64,000 nucleotides of DNA from Paenibacillus sp. MZ04-78.2 (GTDB taxonomy: Bacteria > Bacillota > Bacilli > Paenibacillales > NBRC-103111), in the NCBI RefSeq assembly GCF_024213375.1, contig NZ_JANAVJ010000018.1:23839-87838 (forward strand). Reading direction: 5' to 3'. Numbering within the stretch: position 1 is the stretch's first letter; every line of letters starts with the position of its first letter. Both the position numbers and the translations under genes were made by a program. A model generated the notes under the pieces. That model had not been told where the DNA came from. It worked only from the letters and a program-made list of their open reading frames with translations, and searched no databases. Positions 24,667 through 32,427 of the stretch are shown in pieces.

Positions 24667-26892
24667 TTAAGAAGGCTTTTTCATCGTCAGCCCGACACGG
24701 CCCTTTTTCAGGTCGACGTTAAGCACCCATACCGTCACGACATCCCCTACGGACACGACGTCCATCGGATGCTTCACGTAGGAATTGCTTAACTGCGAAA
24801 TATGAACGAGTCCGTCGTTTTTGATGCCAATATCGACAAAAGCGCCGAAGTCGATCACGTTGCGCACGGTTCCCTGCAGCTCCATGCCCGGCTTCAAATC
24901 TTCGATCTGCAGCACGTCCGTGCGGAAAATCGGCGCCGGTAGTTCCTCCCGCGGGTCGCGTCCGGGCCGCTGCAGCGAATCGAGAATATCGCGCAGCGTC
25001 GGCACCCCGACGCCAAGCTTCGGAGCGAGCTCTTCCGGCTCCAAGCTTTGCAGCACCGCTTTGAGCTCGGCACTGCCTAGCTGCGACAGCTCCAGCTTCA
25101 GCTCGCGGAACAGCTTGTCCACCACGTCATACGATTCCGGATGAATCGGCGTGTTATCCAGCGGATTGCCGCCGCCTGCGATCCGCAAAAAGCCTACGCT
25201 CTGCTCGAACGCCTTCGCTCCGAGCCGCGGAACCTTTTGCAGTTGCGCCCGGCTCGTAAACTTCCCGTTGTCGTCGCGGTATTTTACAATATTTTTAGCA
25301 AGCGTGCTGTTGACGCCCGACACATAGGACAGCAGCGACGGAGACGCGGTGTTCACATCCACGCCCACGTGGTTCACCGCCGATTCGACGACGAACTTCA
25401 GGCTCTCTTCGAGCCTTTTTTGCGTGACGTCATGCTGGTATTGGCCGACGCCGATCGCTTTCGGCTCGATTTTAACCAGTTCTGCCAGCGGGTCCTGAAG
25501 CCGCCGCGCGATGGAGATCGCACTCCGCTCCGCCACGTCTAAGTCCGGGAACTCCGTCTGCGCCAGCTTGGAAGCCGAATAGACGCTCGCCCCCGCTTCG
25601 TTGACGATCAAATACTGAAGCTTCCGCGCCTTGATCTCAGCGATCAGTTCGGCTACGAACTGCTCTGTCTCGCGGGACGCCGTCCCGTTGCCGACGACGA
25701 TCAATTCGACGCGATAAGCGTCGATCAGATGCTTGAACGTCGCTTTCGCTTCCGCTATTTTGTTGTTCGGCGGCGTCGGGTACGTGACAGCAATCTCCAG
25801 CATTTTGCCCGTATCGTCGACGACGGCAAGCTTACAGCCTGTCCGGTACGCGGGATCGACGCCAAGCACCACCTTGCCCTTGACCGGCGGCTGAAGCAGC
25901 AGATTACGCAGATTTTCGGCGAATACCTCGATCGCTTTTTCCTCGGCCTTCTCCGTCATTTCATTGCGAACTTCCCGCTCAATGGACGAGGCGATCAGCC
26001 GCTTGTACGCATCTTCAATGACAGCCGTCAGCGTGTCGCGAACGATGGAAGGCCCCTTGATCACTTGCTTCGCAATATACTCGTGAATCCGCTCGACGGG
26101 AACGTCCAGCGCGACCTTCAGCACGTCTTCCCGCTCCCCGCGGTTGATCGCAAGAATCCGGTGCGGCGGCAGTTTACGGACCGGCTCCTGGTAGCTGTAA
26201 TACATCTCGTAGACGGATTCCTGCTCGGCGTCCTTGGCTTCGGTCCGCAGGATGCCCTGCTCGAACGTGTGACGGCGCACCCACGCCCGGATTTTCGCAT
26301 CGTCAGCGATTTGCTCCGCGAGGATATCCATCGCGCCTTGTACGGCTTCCTCGGCCGTCTGGACGCCTTTCTCCTCGCTCACATACTTGCCCGCTTCGGC
26401 AAGCAGATCGCCTTGCTTGGGCTGCGTCTGAATCCAGAGCGCCAGAGGCTCAAGCCCTTTCTCCTTCGCCACGCTGGCGCGCGTCTTGCGCTTTTGTCGG
26501 TACGGACGGTACAAGTCATCGACTTCCTGCAGCTTAACCGACCGCTCGATTGCTGTACGCAGTTCGGCCGTCAGCTTGCCCTGCCCATCGATCAGACGGA
26601 TGACCTCCAGCTTCCGGTCCTCCAGATTGCGCAGATACGTCAGCCGCTCTTCAATGTCCCGCAGCTGATTTTCATCGAGCTCTCCGGTCATTTCTTTCCG
26701 GTACCGGGCGATAAAAGGAATCGTGTTCCCCTCATCCAGCAGGCCGACCGTCGTCTTCACCCGCCCCGCCGCGATTTGCAGCTCGGATGCGATCTGTTTC
26801 AGAATGCGCTCCTGAATCGCCGCTTTCATCTCTTCCGTCAGTTCCACAACCGCCCGAACTTCCTCTGTCAGTCCCGTTTGTTCTTTTGCCAT
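24667..26892 (-). CDS. tex: Tex-like RNA-binding transcription accessory protein
   Basis: A 741-residue protein with the complete Tex layout: helical N-terminal part (TVGLLDEGNTIPFIARYRKE), YqgF-like fold (GKVVLGVDPAYRTGCKLAVV), two helix-hairpin-helix regions (HVGVDVNTASPSLLSYVSG) and a C-terminal S1 RNA-binding domain (GTVRNVIDFGAFVDIGIKND). It binds nucleic acid and associates with transcription. ATG at 26892 with GGGAGGAG upstream. B. subtilis ydcI is its counterpart, in the same neighbourhood. It is separated from ndoA by a terminator. Confidence 0.95.
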   Translation of the reverse strand: MAKEQTGLTEEVRAVVELTEEMKAAIQERILKQIASELQIAAGRVKTTVGLLDEGNTIPFIARYRKEMTGELDENQLRDIEERLTYLRNLEDRKLEVIRLIDGQGKLTAELRTAIERSVKLQEVDDLYRPYRQKRKTRASVAKEKGLEPLALWIQTQPKQGDLLAEAGKYVSEEKGVQTAEEAVQGAMDILAEQIADDAKIRAWVRRHTFEQGILRTEAKDAEQESVYEMYYSYQEPVRKLPPHRILAINRGEREDVLKVALDVPVERIHEYIAKQVIKGPSIVRDTLTAVIEDAYKRLIASSIEREVRNEMTEKAEEKAIEVFAENLRNLLLQPPVKGKVVLGVDPAYRTGCKLAVVDDTGKMLEIAVTYPTPPNNKIAEAKATFKHLIDAYRVELIVVGNGTASRETEQFVAELIAEIKARKLQYLIVNEAGASVYSASKLAQTEFPDLDVAERSAISIARRLQDPLAELVKIEPKAIGVGQYQHDVTQKRLEESLKFVVESAVNHVGVDVNTASPSLLSYVSGVNSTLAKNIVKYRDDNGKFTSRAQLQKVPRLGAKAFEQSVGFLRIAGGGNPLDNTPIHPESYDVVDKLFRELKLELSQLGSAELKAVLQSLEPEELAPKLGVGVPTLRDILDSLQRPGRDPREELPAPIFRTDVLQIEDLKPGMELQGTVRNVIDFGAFVDIGIKNDGLVHISQLSNSYVKHPMDVVSVGDVVTVWVLNVDLKKGRVGLTMKKPS

Positions 26893-26915
26893 CCGACTTT
26901 TCTCCTCCCAGACAT

Positions 26916-26947
26916 AAAAAAGCGAGGGTACCCGCACCCCCGCCTCG
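26916..26947 (-). terminator. Terminator after ndoA
   Basis: On the minus strand CGAGG ... CCTCG, with the nested GCGGGTACCCTCGC, followed by a run of T (complement of the A run near 26916-26922). Confidence 0.65.
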
Positions 26948-26955
26948 TCAGCATG

Positions 26956-27306
26956 TTAAAACTCAATCAGACCTACGCTTATTTGCAAAGCTTCATCGAC
27001 CTTGCGCATGGTTTCCTCATCCAAGTGCGTGATTTTGTCCGTCAGGCGCTGCTTATCGATGGTCCGAATCTGCTCCAGCAGGATGACCGAATCCCTGTCA
27101 AAACCGTGCGCTTCCGCGTCAATCTCCACATGCGTCGGCAGCTTGGCTTTTTGAATCTGCGCCGTAATCGCCGCTACGATCACCGTAGGACTGAAGCGAT
27201 TGCCGATATCATTCTGAATGATCAGTACGGGCCGAATGCCGCCCTGCTCCGAACCGACGACCGGTGAAAGATCCGCGAAAAAAACATCGCCACGTTTGAC
27301 AATCAA
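26956..27306 (-). CDS. ndoA: Type II toxin: MazF-family endoribonuclease EndoA
   Basis: A 116-residue PemK/MazF toxin: [21 protein letters not shown] at the start, then [33 protein letters not shown] and [16 protein letters not shown], almost the standard Bacillales EndoA pattern. It cuts mRNA at short specific sites (UACAU in B. subtilis) unless bound by its antitoxin. The start is a TTG at 27306, three bases after the antitoxin stop, with GGGGTG upstream, so translation is coupled. Confidence 0.96.
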   Translation of the reverse strand: MIVKRGDVFFADLSPVVGSEQGGIRPVLIIQNDIGNRFSPTVIVAAITAQIQKAKLPTHVEIDAEAHGFDRDSVILLEQIRTIDKQRLTDKITHLDEETMRKVDEALQISVGLIEF

Positions 27307-27309
27307 GTG

Positions 27310-27591
27310 TCACACCCCGCTTACCAGGCGGTCCAGCGTGTTGTCCGCTTCTTCCTCCGCCTGAAACGCTTCCGAGGCCATGTTCAGGTTGATCTTAGCC
27401 ATTTCCATATAGCCGCGCTGCATCGATTCGCGCAAATGCCGTTTCTTACGCTCCAACAAGTAAAGCTTCATCGCCTGACGGATAAACTCGCTGCGGTTGG
27501 AATTTTCCTTCTCGACCAGATGATCGACTTCCCGCAGCAAATAATCCGGCAAGCTGATCATGATTCGCTTCGTGTTATGCGCACCCGCCAC
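27310..27591 (-). CDS. ndoAI: Antitoxin EndoAI (ribbon-helix-helix, MazE role)
   Basis: A 93-residue CopG/RHH protein. The DNA-binding ribbon is KRIMISLPDYLL with two helices after it (NSNRSEFIRQAMKLYLLERK). The toxin-binding C-terminus reads RGYMEMAKINLNMASEAFQA and ends RLVSGV, as in Bacillus EndoAI. Start GTG at 27591, giving the usual short N-terminal arm before ISLP. It directly precedes ndoA. Autoregulation by the complex is usual for the family; a candidate inverted repeat lies about 90 bases upstream. Confidence 0.94.
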   Translation of the reverse strand: MAGAHNTKRIMISLPDYLLREVDHLVEKENSNRSEFIRQAMKLYLLERKKRHLRESMQRGYMEMAKINLNMASEAFQAEEEADNTLDRLVSGV

Positions 27592-27679
27592 CTATACATG
27601 CACCCCCAAAAACATACAAGAACCTATTTCCATTATGGCAAACTTCCAGATAAAATATACAAAATCAATATATGCCGAA

Positions 27680-27701
27680 GGTATAGCAAATATGTTATAC
27701 C
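27680..27701. promoter_or_regulatory. Candidate operator upstream of ndoAI
   Basis: GGTATA (27680-27685) and TATACC (27696-27701) form an inverted repeat with a 10-base gap, inside the AT-rich 290-base region between alr and ndoAI. Another TATACC copy is at 27709-27714. The region shows no gene. Confidence 0.35.
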
Positions 27702-27868
27702 TTGACGCGCTCCGCAGCATTTTGCCTCTATACCTTATTCGGGGCAAACCAAGAAAATCCTCTCATGTTAGGACAAAAAATTCAATGGCAAATGCACCCA
27801 GTTCTTTTTTTGGACAAAAATATAGCTTCTCGCAACGCAAGACGATTTTACCTGCGGCTTGCTTTAAC

Positions 27869-27894
27869 GCCGGAGCCTTGGTTACGCCTCCGGC
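27869..27894 (-). terminator. Possible weak terminator at the alr stop
   Basis: GCCGGAG (27869-27875) and CTCCGGC (27888-27894) form a 7-bp stem enclosing the alr stop codon; no T run follows directly. Confidence 0.35.
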
Positions 27895-29069
27895 TCCCAT
27901 ACGTGCCGCAGCAGCGGATTCACTGTCCTGGCTACGCAGCCGTCCTTCATATACACGCGAGGCACCCGATGCGAAATCATGCAGACGACCTCGTAATTGA
28001 TCGTTCCGAGCCAAGCGGCGTGCTCTTCCGCCGTAATCCTGTCTTCGCCCTGGCTTCCCAGAATAACCACTTCTTCTCCCATTTGAACATCTGGCAGCTC
28101 GGATACATTCAGCATACATTGGTCCATGCAAATTCTACCCACCACAGGGACGCGCTGTCCTCGAATCAACACTTGCGCCTTGCCGGTCAGCATCCGGGAA
28201 AAGCCGTCCGCGTACCCGATCGGCAGCGTTGCAATCGTCTCTTTGCCCTGCGTCCGGTAGACGATGCCATAGCTGATCCCTGAACCCTCGGGCACTTGCT
28301 TCACCATGACGACGCTGGATTTGATGCTCAGCACCGGCTGCAAATCAACCTGCTGCTTATTCACCTCTTCGGACGGATACAGTCCGTACATCGCGATCCC
28401 GAGCCGTACCATATTAAAGGTTAAATTCGGCGCATCGATCCCCGCAGCGCTGTTCCCGGCGTGAACGTACGGAAATTGAATTCCTTTTTGCGTAAAATAA
28501 TCGACGACCCGCACGAATCGGCCGTACTGCTCAAGCGTATAGCTCTTGTCGGTTTCGTCCGCGCAAGCGAAATGGGTAAATAACCCTTCCACTCGAATCC
28601 CCGGTGTCCGCATCGCCCGTTCGATCAGCGCGATCGCTTCTTCCGCATCCGTTAAGCCGAGCCGGTTCATTCCGGAATCGATCTTAATATGAATATTCAA
28701 CGGGCGCTCTTTAGCCCCTAATCGTTCCCATGCATCCAGCAGCTCATGGGTATATATGTTGAGGGTAATCCCATGGGTCCATGCGGTTTCCAGCCCTTCC
28801 GGGGGCGTATATCCTAATACGAGGATTGGGGCTGTAATGCCTGCTTGCCGTAGCTCTAAACCCTCATCCAAAAAAGCGACCGCTATATATTCCACGTCGC
28901 ACTGAAGCGCCTCCCGACATACCTCCACCGCTCCGTGCCCGTAAGCATCCGCCTTGACGACTGCCATCATGCTTACATGCTCCGGAAGCACCCGCCGAAA
29001 CTCGCCCAAATTATGGCGCAGCGCATCCAATGAAATTTCCACCCGGGTCGGCCGGTAAAACGAATCCAC
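27882..29069 (-). CDS. alr: Alanine racemase
   Basis: A 395-residue PLP enzyme making D-alanine for peptidoglycan. The PLP lysine is in MAVVKADAYGHGA. Other family segments are IKIDSGMNRLGL, VEGLFTHFACADE, the catalytic tyrosine in GISYGIVYRT, and LPIGYADGFSR with GRICMDQCM. I choose the GTG at 29069 (first residues MDSFYRPTRVEISL), since AGAAGGTGGAT sits just upstream. The in-frame ATG at 29093 directly abuts the terminator of the preceding gene and lacks a ribosome site. The gene order ydcC-alr-ndoAI-ndoA is that of B. subtilis. Confidence 0.95.
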   Translation of the reverse strand: MDSFYRPTRVEISLDALRHNLGEFRRVLPEHVSMMAVVKADAYGHGAVEVCREALQCDVEYIAVAFLDEGLELRQAGITAPILVLGYTPPEGLETAWTHGITLNIYTHELLDAWERLGAKERPLNIHIKIDSGMNRLGLTDAEEAIALIERAMRTPGIRVEGLFTHFACADETDKSYTLEQYGRFVRVVDYFTQKGIQFPYVHAGNSAAGIDAPNLTFNMVRLGIAMYGLYPSEEVNKQQVDLQPVLSIKSSVVMVKQVPEGSGISYGIVYRTQGKETIATLPIGYADGFSRMLTGKAQVLIRGQRVPVVGRICMDQCMLNVSELPDVQMGEEVVILGSQGEDRITAEEHAAWLGTINYEVVCMISHRVPRVYMKDGCVARTVNPLLRHVWEPEA

Positions 29070-29093
29070 CTGATCCACCTTCTTCGGTCTCAT

Positions 29094-29150
29094 AAAATCA
29101 AGGGAAGCCGCTTACAAGGCCACAGCTTGCACCTGTGAAAGAAGCTTCCC
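29094..29150 (-). terminator. Terminator after the ydcC-like gene, directly before alr
   Basis: GGGAAGC (29102-29108) pairs with GCTTCCC (29144-29150); on the minus strand TTGATTTT follows. The rest of the 220-base gap to 29290 shows nothing else clear. Confidence 0.55.
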
Positions 29151-29289
29151 GCTTAAAAATGCATATGATTATGGTAATGCGTACCGCAGGCCCTGTCAAC
29201 GAACAAAATAGTAACATCGCGTCCGTCAGTTTTTGATTATGTAGCGGTCGGTGCGTGTATTTCGGAGCCGAAAGACAGCCATCGGACTA

Positions 29290-30633
29290 CTATTTACCGA
29301 TTTCCCCTTGCACCGCTTGCGCCACCTTAATCATCTCCGTCGGCGGCAAGTCCCCTGTAGATAAGCGGAATTCGATGCCGTCGTAGGTCCAGGTCAATGT
29401 TTTCTTCGCATCTCCGGTTACAACGCCGAGCGTAAAGCCCAGATCCAAAATATCCCCCGGTAAGATCGACACCGTCTGTACCTGCGGACGCGACTCCACC
29501 AACGTATAGTTATATTTTCCGGAGTAGCGGAGCATGACTGCTTGATCTTCACCCAGCTTAAGCTCCGTCACGTCTTGCTTCTTCACGCCGCTCGGCATGT
29601 AACGCGGCTCGAGGATACCGAACGATTGCTGCTTGGAGGTGTCTTTTTTAGCGCCTGTAGCTGCCGCTTGCGCCCCGTTGGGTGCTGCCCCCTTGTCGCT
29701 TCCGGCGCTGCTCGTTTTCGCGCCTTCGCCGCTTCCGGAAACGGAAGTGCCTTTACTTTCTCCGGTAGCTGCGCCTGCTGCATTGCCTTTGTTCGCGCCC
29801 GCTGCGTCGCCTTTTGCATCCGTTCCCGGTCCATGTCCCGCTGCTGTTCCTTTGCCGCCTGTTTCCTGAGCGGTTTCCTTCGTACCAGTCCCTTGATTGC
29901 CGCTAGCTGCCCCCGTGCCGGCCTTGGAGCCGGTCGCTCCCAATTTCTCGCCGACTTTCGAATCCCCCTGCATCATCGTCGGCAGTGTCTTCAGGTTCCA
30001 GCCCGTCATATTGCGCTGCATGTCAAACTGATCTTTCTCAAACTTCGTACCGAACTCAAATTGATCGAACTTTACAATGACCATCACATTGGAATTGGCA
30101 TCCGACACTTCCACATGCTGTGGAGCGTAGTTTCTTTTGTCCAGCCACACCTTTTGCCGCGCCAAAGAGCCGTTCTGGTAATTCGCCACTACATCGAATA
30201 CATACGCCTTCTCGTCCGACGTAAAATGCCGTTCATTGTCCATCAGAATACTTTGGACGAGCGACTGGTATAAGTAAACTTGGCCTTGATTTTCGGGCCA
30301 ATCGCTTTGGAAGCGGAAGCTTTTGTTCAAATGCGGTGTCAGCACGAATACCCCGTCATCGTTGCGCAGCACAATTTGCGTAATATCCTTCTTCGCATTC
30401 GTCAGCGAGATCCGGTAAAACGAAGGGGCCTGAAAGCTAACCTCCACGTCGTATTCCTGAGGATCCTGCCCTGTACGCAGCGTCATCTGCCCTTTTCCGT
30501 GATAGCTCTGCAGCTTGCTCATCACACCGTCCAATTCCTTTACTACCGATCCTGCATCCTTTTTGCCGCACCCAGATACCACCAGGCTTAAACAAACCAT
30601 CACAAGGGCCACCACCCACGTGAACCGCCGCAT
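29290..30633 (-). CDS. ydcC: YdcC-like sporulation-type lipoprotein with a low-complexity linker
   Basis: A 447-residue lipoprotein. It has a signal peptide with lipobox (VMVCLSLVVSGC, Cys about residue 22) and a LolA-like beta domain (residues 25-215: KLQSYHGKGQMTLRTG, then FYRISLTNAKKDITQIVLRN, then VWLDKRNYAPQHVEV). A linker of about 125 residues made almost only of G, A, T, S and K follows, then a C-terminal domain of about 110 residues (FGILEPRYMPSGVKKQDV to the end). The family includes B. subtilis YdcC, and the position before alr agrees. The linker is unusually long for this family. Start ATG at 30633. Confidence 0.85.
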   Translation of the reverse strand: MRRFTWVVALVMVCLSLVVSGCGKKDAGSVVKELDGVMSKLQSYHGKGQMTLRTGQDPQEYDVEVSFQAPSFYRISLTNAKKDITQIVLRNDDGVFVLTPHLNKSFRFQSDWPENQGQVYLYQSLVQSILMDNERHFTSDEKAYVFDVVANYQNGSLARQKVWLDKRNYAPQHVEVSDANSNVMVIVKFDQFEFGTKFEKDQFDMQRNMTGWNLKTLPTMMQGDSKVGEKLGATGSKAGTGAASGNQGTGTKETAQETGGKGTAAGHGPGTDAKGDAAGANKGNAAGAATGESKGTSVSGSGEGAKTSSAGSDKGAAPNGAQAAATGAKKDTSKQQSFGILEPRYMPSGVKKQDVTELKLGEDQAVMLRYSGKYNYTLVESRPQVQTVSILPGDILDLGFTLGVVTGDAKKTLTWTYDGIEFRLSTGDLPPTEMIKVAQAVQGEIGK

Positions 30634-30726
30634 CGTCTCATCCCCTCCACCACATAATCAATCCAGATTGATACCATGTCTATGTAGGGACTTGGCCAAT
30701 TATGCAGACAAGGTTAGGGGAGGAAA

Positions 30727-30758
30727 TAAAAACTCCTATAACCGGTTGGTTATAGGAG
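30727..30758 (-). terminator. Terminator after the GT2-DUF2304-EamA operon
   Basis: CTCCTATAACC (30733-30743) and GGTTATAGGAG (30748-30758) form a perfect 11-bp stem. On the minus strand TTTTTATTT follows. Confidence 0.85.
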
Positions 30759-30807
30759 CAGAAAAAAACAATCTGAGGAGAAGATAAATCAACCGAGTAG
30801 CTGCTTA

Positions 30808-31149
30808 TTACTTTGCAATCATATAAGCTCCGAATAAAATTGCAGCAACGCCTACCCATTTAGTCATGGTTATAACCTCTCCGAAAAAAAACCACGCGGC
30901 TATAATTCCAAGTACATAAGCTAAACTCTGTAAAGGGTAGGCCACGCTTAAATTCATTTTAGTTAGCACAATAAACCATAATACTGTTGCGACAGCATAT
31001 AAAGCTAGTCCCGAAATAATGAAAGGAGAGAAAGCCACTTTCGCGAGGTCAAATCCCCCAATTTTCTGTAATCCAAATTTAAATAATATTTGACCGCTAA
31101 CTAACAATAGAATATTACCAAAAAGCATTAGGTAATTAGTCATGTTCAT
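30808..31149 (-). CDS. Small EamA/SMR-like four-helix membrane protein
   Basis: A 113-residue protein with four membrane helices (NYLMLFGNILLLVSGQILFK; FIISGLALYAVATVLWFIVL; PLQSLAYVLGIIAAWFFF; WVGVAAILFGAYMIA), half the size of an EamA transporter and similar to lipid-linked-sugar flippase subunits of ArnE/ArnF type. Last gene of the three-gene set with a dolichol-phosphate-mannose-synthase-like enzyme and a DUF2304 protein. It overlaps the DUF2304 gene by 14 bases. A flippase role for a polyprenyl-linked sugar is inferred from this context. Confidence 0.8.
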   Translation of the reverse strand: MNMTNYLMLFGNILLLVSGQILFKFGLQKIGGFDLAKVAFSPFIISGLALYAVATVLWFIVLTKMNLSVAYPLQSLAYVLGIIAAWFFFGEVITMTKWVGVAAILFGAYMIAK

Positions 31150-31477
31150 TTCTTCTCTCTTGTTCCATAATGGCGATGGTTTGGCTTAGTTTCAATACAC
31201 GATCCGTAAGTTTAGAAATGACAATTGTTAAATGGAGAATAAAAACAAAGCAAAACAGAAGTCCAAATAAGAACAGCATAGCTGGGGCATATTTAATATC
31301 AAGAATATTGGCAAATTTTTCAACAATACGAATATTTAAGGACAAACCAAATAATGCTATTCCAAACAATATCCATAACAGAGAATATTGTTCTTTTAGT
31401 CTCTGCCTTCTTACTAAATCAATAATAATTATGAGAAATAACAAAGAAAATCCAGTTGATAAAAAGTACACGTTCAT
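31136..31477 (-). CDS. DUF2304 membrane protein
   Basis: A 113-residue protein with three membrane helices and a charged helical C-terminus (VLKLSQTIAIMEQERRNEHD). The segment RRQRLKEQYSLLWILFG is typical of DUF2304, which is nearly always found next to GT2 polyprenyl-phosphate sugar synthases. Start ATG at 31477, one base after the upstream gene; function unknown. Confidence 0.85.
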   Translation of the reverse strand: MNVYFLSTGFSLLFLIIIIDLVRRQRLKEQYSLLWILFGIALFGLSLNIRIVEKFANILDIKYAPAMLFLFGLLFCFVFILHLTIVISKLTDRVLKLSQTIAIMEQERRNEHD

Positions 31478-31478
31478 G

Positions 31479-32174
31479 TTATCTCACCTTTGCAAATCGT
31501 AATGCATTCATTAATAAAGACAATGTAACTTTGACCATATAATACATGGATTTTATTGCTGTTATCGACGATTCGCCTTCTAATCGATTACGCATTTCAG
31601 TTGATACTTCAATAAGTTTACAACCTTTATACTTAAGATAAACAATTGCTTCCACTTCCGGGTAATCCATAGGATAATAAGAAGAATAGAGCGAAATAAC
31701 CTTTTTATTAGCGACGCGATATCCACTTGTAGTATCGGTAAATTTTTGCCCTGTTAACATGGAGACAATACCTGAGAAGAAGATCATTCCAACCCTTCTC
31801 ATGAACGAAGATTTATAAGATGTCTGTTCCACGTATCGAGAGCCGATAACTAAATCATTTTGTACTGCCTCTGCTAGTAACTTAGGTAAATCGGCTGCAT
31901 TGTGTTGTCCGTCTGCATCAATCTGTACGGCATAATCATAATTGTTCTTAAACGCGAATTGATAGCCAGTTTGCATTCCTCCGCCTATACCAACATTAAA
32001 AGGCATATTTAACACAATGGCACCGTGCTTCTCAGCCACTTCCATTGTGTTATCTTTGGACCCATCATTAACAACAACAATATCTGCATCAGGGACATGT
32101 TTACGTATCTCGTAAATTACATTTCCAATACTTTTTTCTTCATTATAAGCTGGAATGATTACTAAAACTTTCAC
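31479..32174 (-). CDS. GT2 polyprenyl-phosphate glycosyltransferase (DPM-synthase type)
   Basis: A 231-residue GT-A enzyme. It shows VLVIIPAYNEEKSI, DIVVVNDGSKDNT, GGGMQTGYQFAFKNNYDYAV with the metal-binding QIDADGQH, and MRNRLEGESSIT at the C-terminal side. It probably moves a sugar from a nucleotide donor to polyprenyl phosphate at the membrane. Start ATG at 32174, after GGGAGG. It is the first gene of a three-gene operon. A possible promoter is TTGATC with an ATTATA box about 17 bases on (minus strand, 32254-32277). Confidence 0.9.
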   Translation of the reverse strand: MKVLVIIPAYNEEKSIGNVIYEIRKHVPDADIVVVNDGSKDNTMEVAEKHGAIVLNMPFNVGIGGGMQTGYQFAFKNNYDYAVQIDADGQHNAADLPKLLAEAVQNDLVIGSRYVEQTSYKSSFMRRVGMIFFSGIVSMLTGQKFTDTTSGYRVANKKVISLYSSYYPMDYPEVEAIVYLKYKGCKLIEVSTEMRNRLEGESSITAIKSMYYMVKVTLSLLMNALRFAKVR

Positions 32175-32302
32175 AACAATCCTCCCTAACTATATTAATC
32201 GAACTTTATACTTAAAAGTTATTATTTTCCCTGTTAATATTACACCACTATAATGTTAAGTCTGTACATGGGATCAACCCTTTAAACCCAAACTTAACGA
32301 GC

Positions 32303-32386
32303 ATACTCAAATCTGAGTTATTATGACTTAAGGACCGAGCTATCTTATACATATTGAGGAAGCAGCGGTCCTGATAAAGTGAGTAT
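32303..32386 (-). repeat. Nested inverted repeats between two glycan operons
   Basis: In the 253-base gap, AGGACCG (32331-32337) pairs with CGGTCCT (32366-32372) and, outside it, ATACTCA (32303-32309) with TGAGTAT (32380-32386). ACTCA (32305) can instead pair with TGAGT (32314-32318), so two folds compete. Most likely the terminator of the upstream glycan operon; no T run. Confidence 0.5.
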
Positions 32387-32427
32387 CCATAAGTAAAAAA
32401 TGGTTTAATATACTTGGAAATTTGAGC

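Noticed and set aside
25729..27267. A 512-residue plus-strand open frame
   Set aside because: Shadow of tex and ndoA on the other strand, with no start signal and Arg/His/Leu-rich low-quality composition.
29070..29093. ATG at 29093 as the alr start
   Set aside because: It directly abuts a terminator hairpin and has no ribosome site; the GTG at 29069 has one and fits family length.
29542..30273. A 243-residue plus-strand frame and others in the lipoprotein gene
   Set aside because: Antisense of the low-complexity Gly/Ala linker; Ser/Leu/Ala-rich noise.
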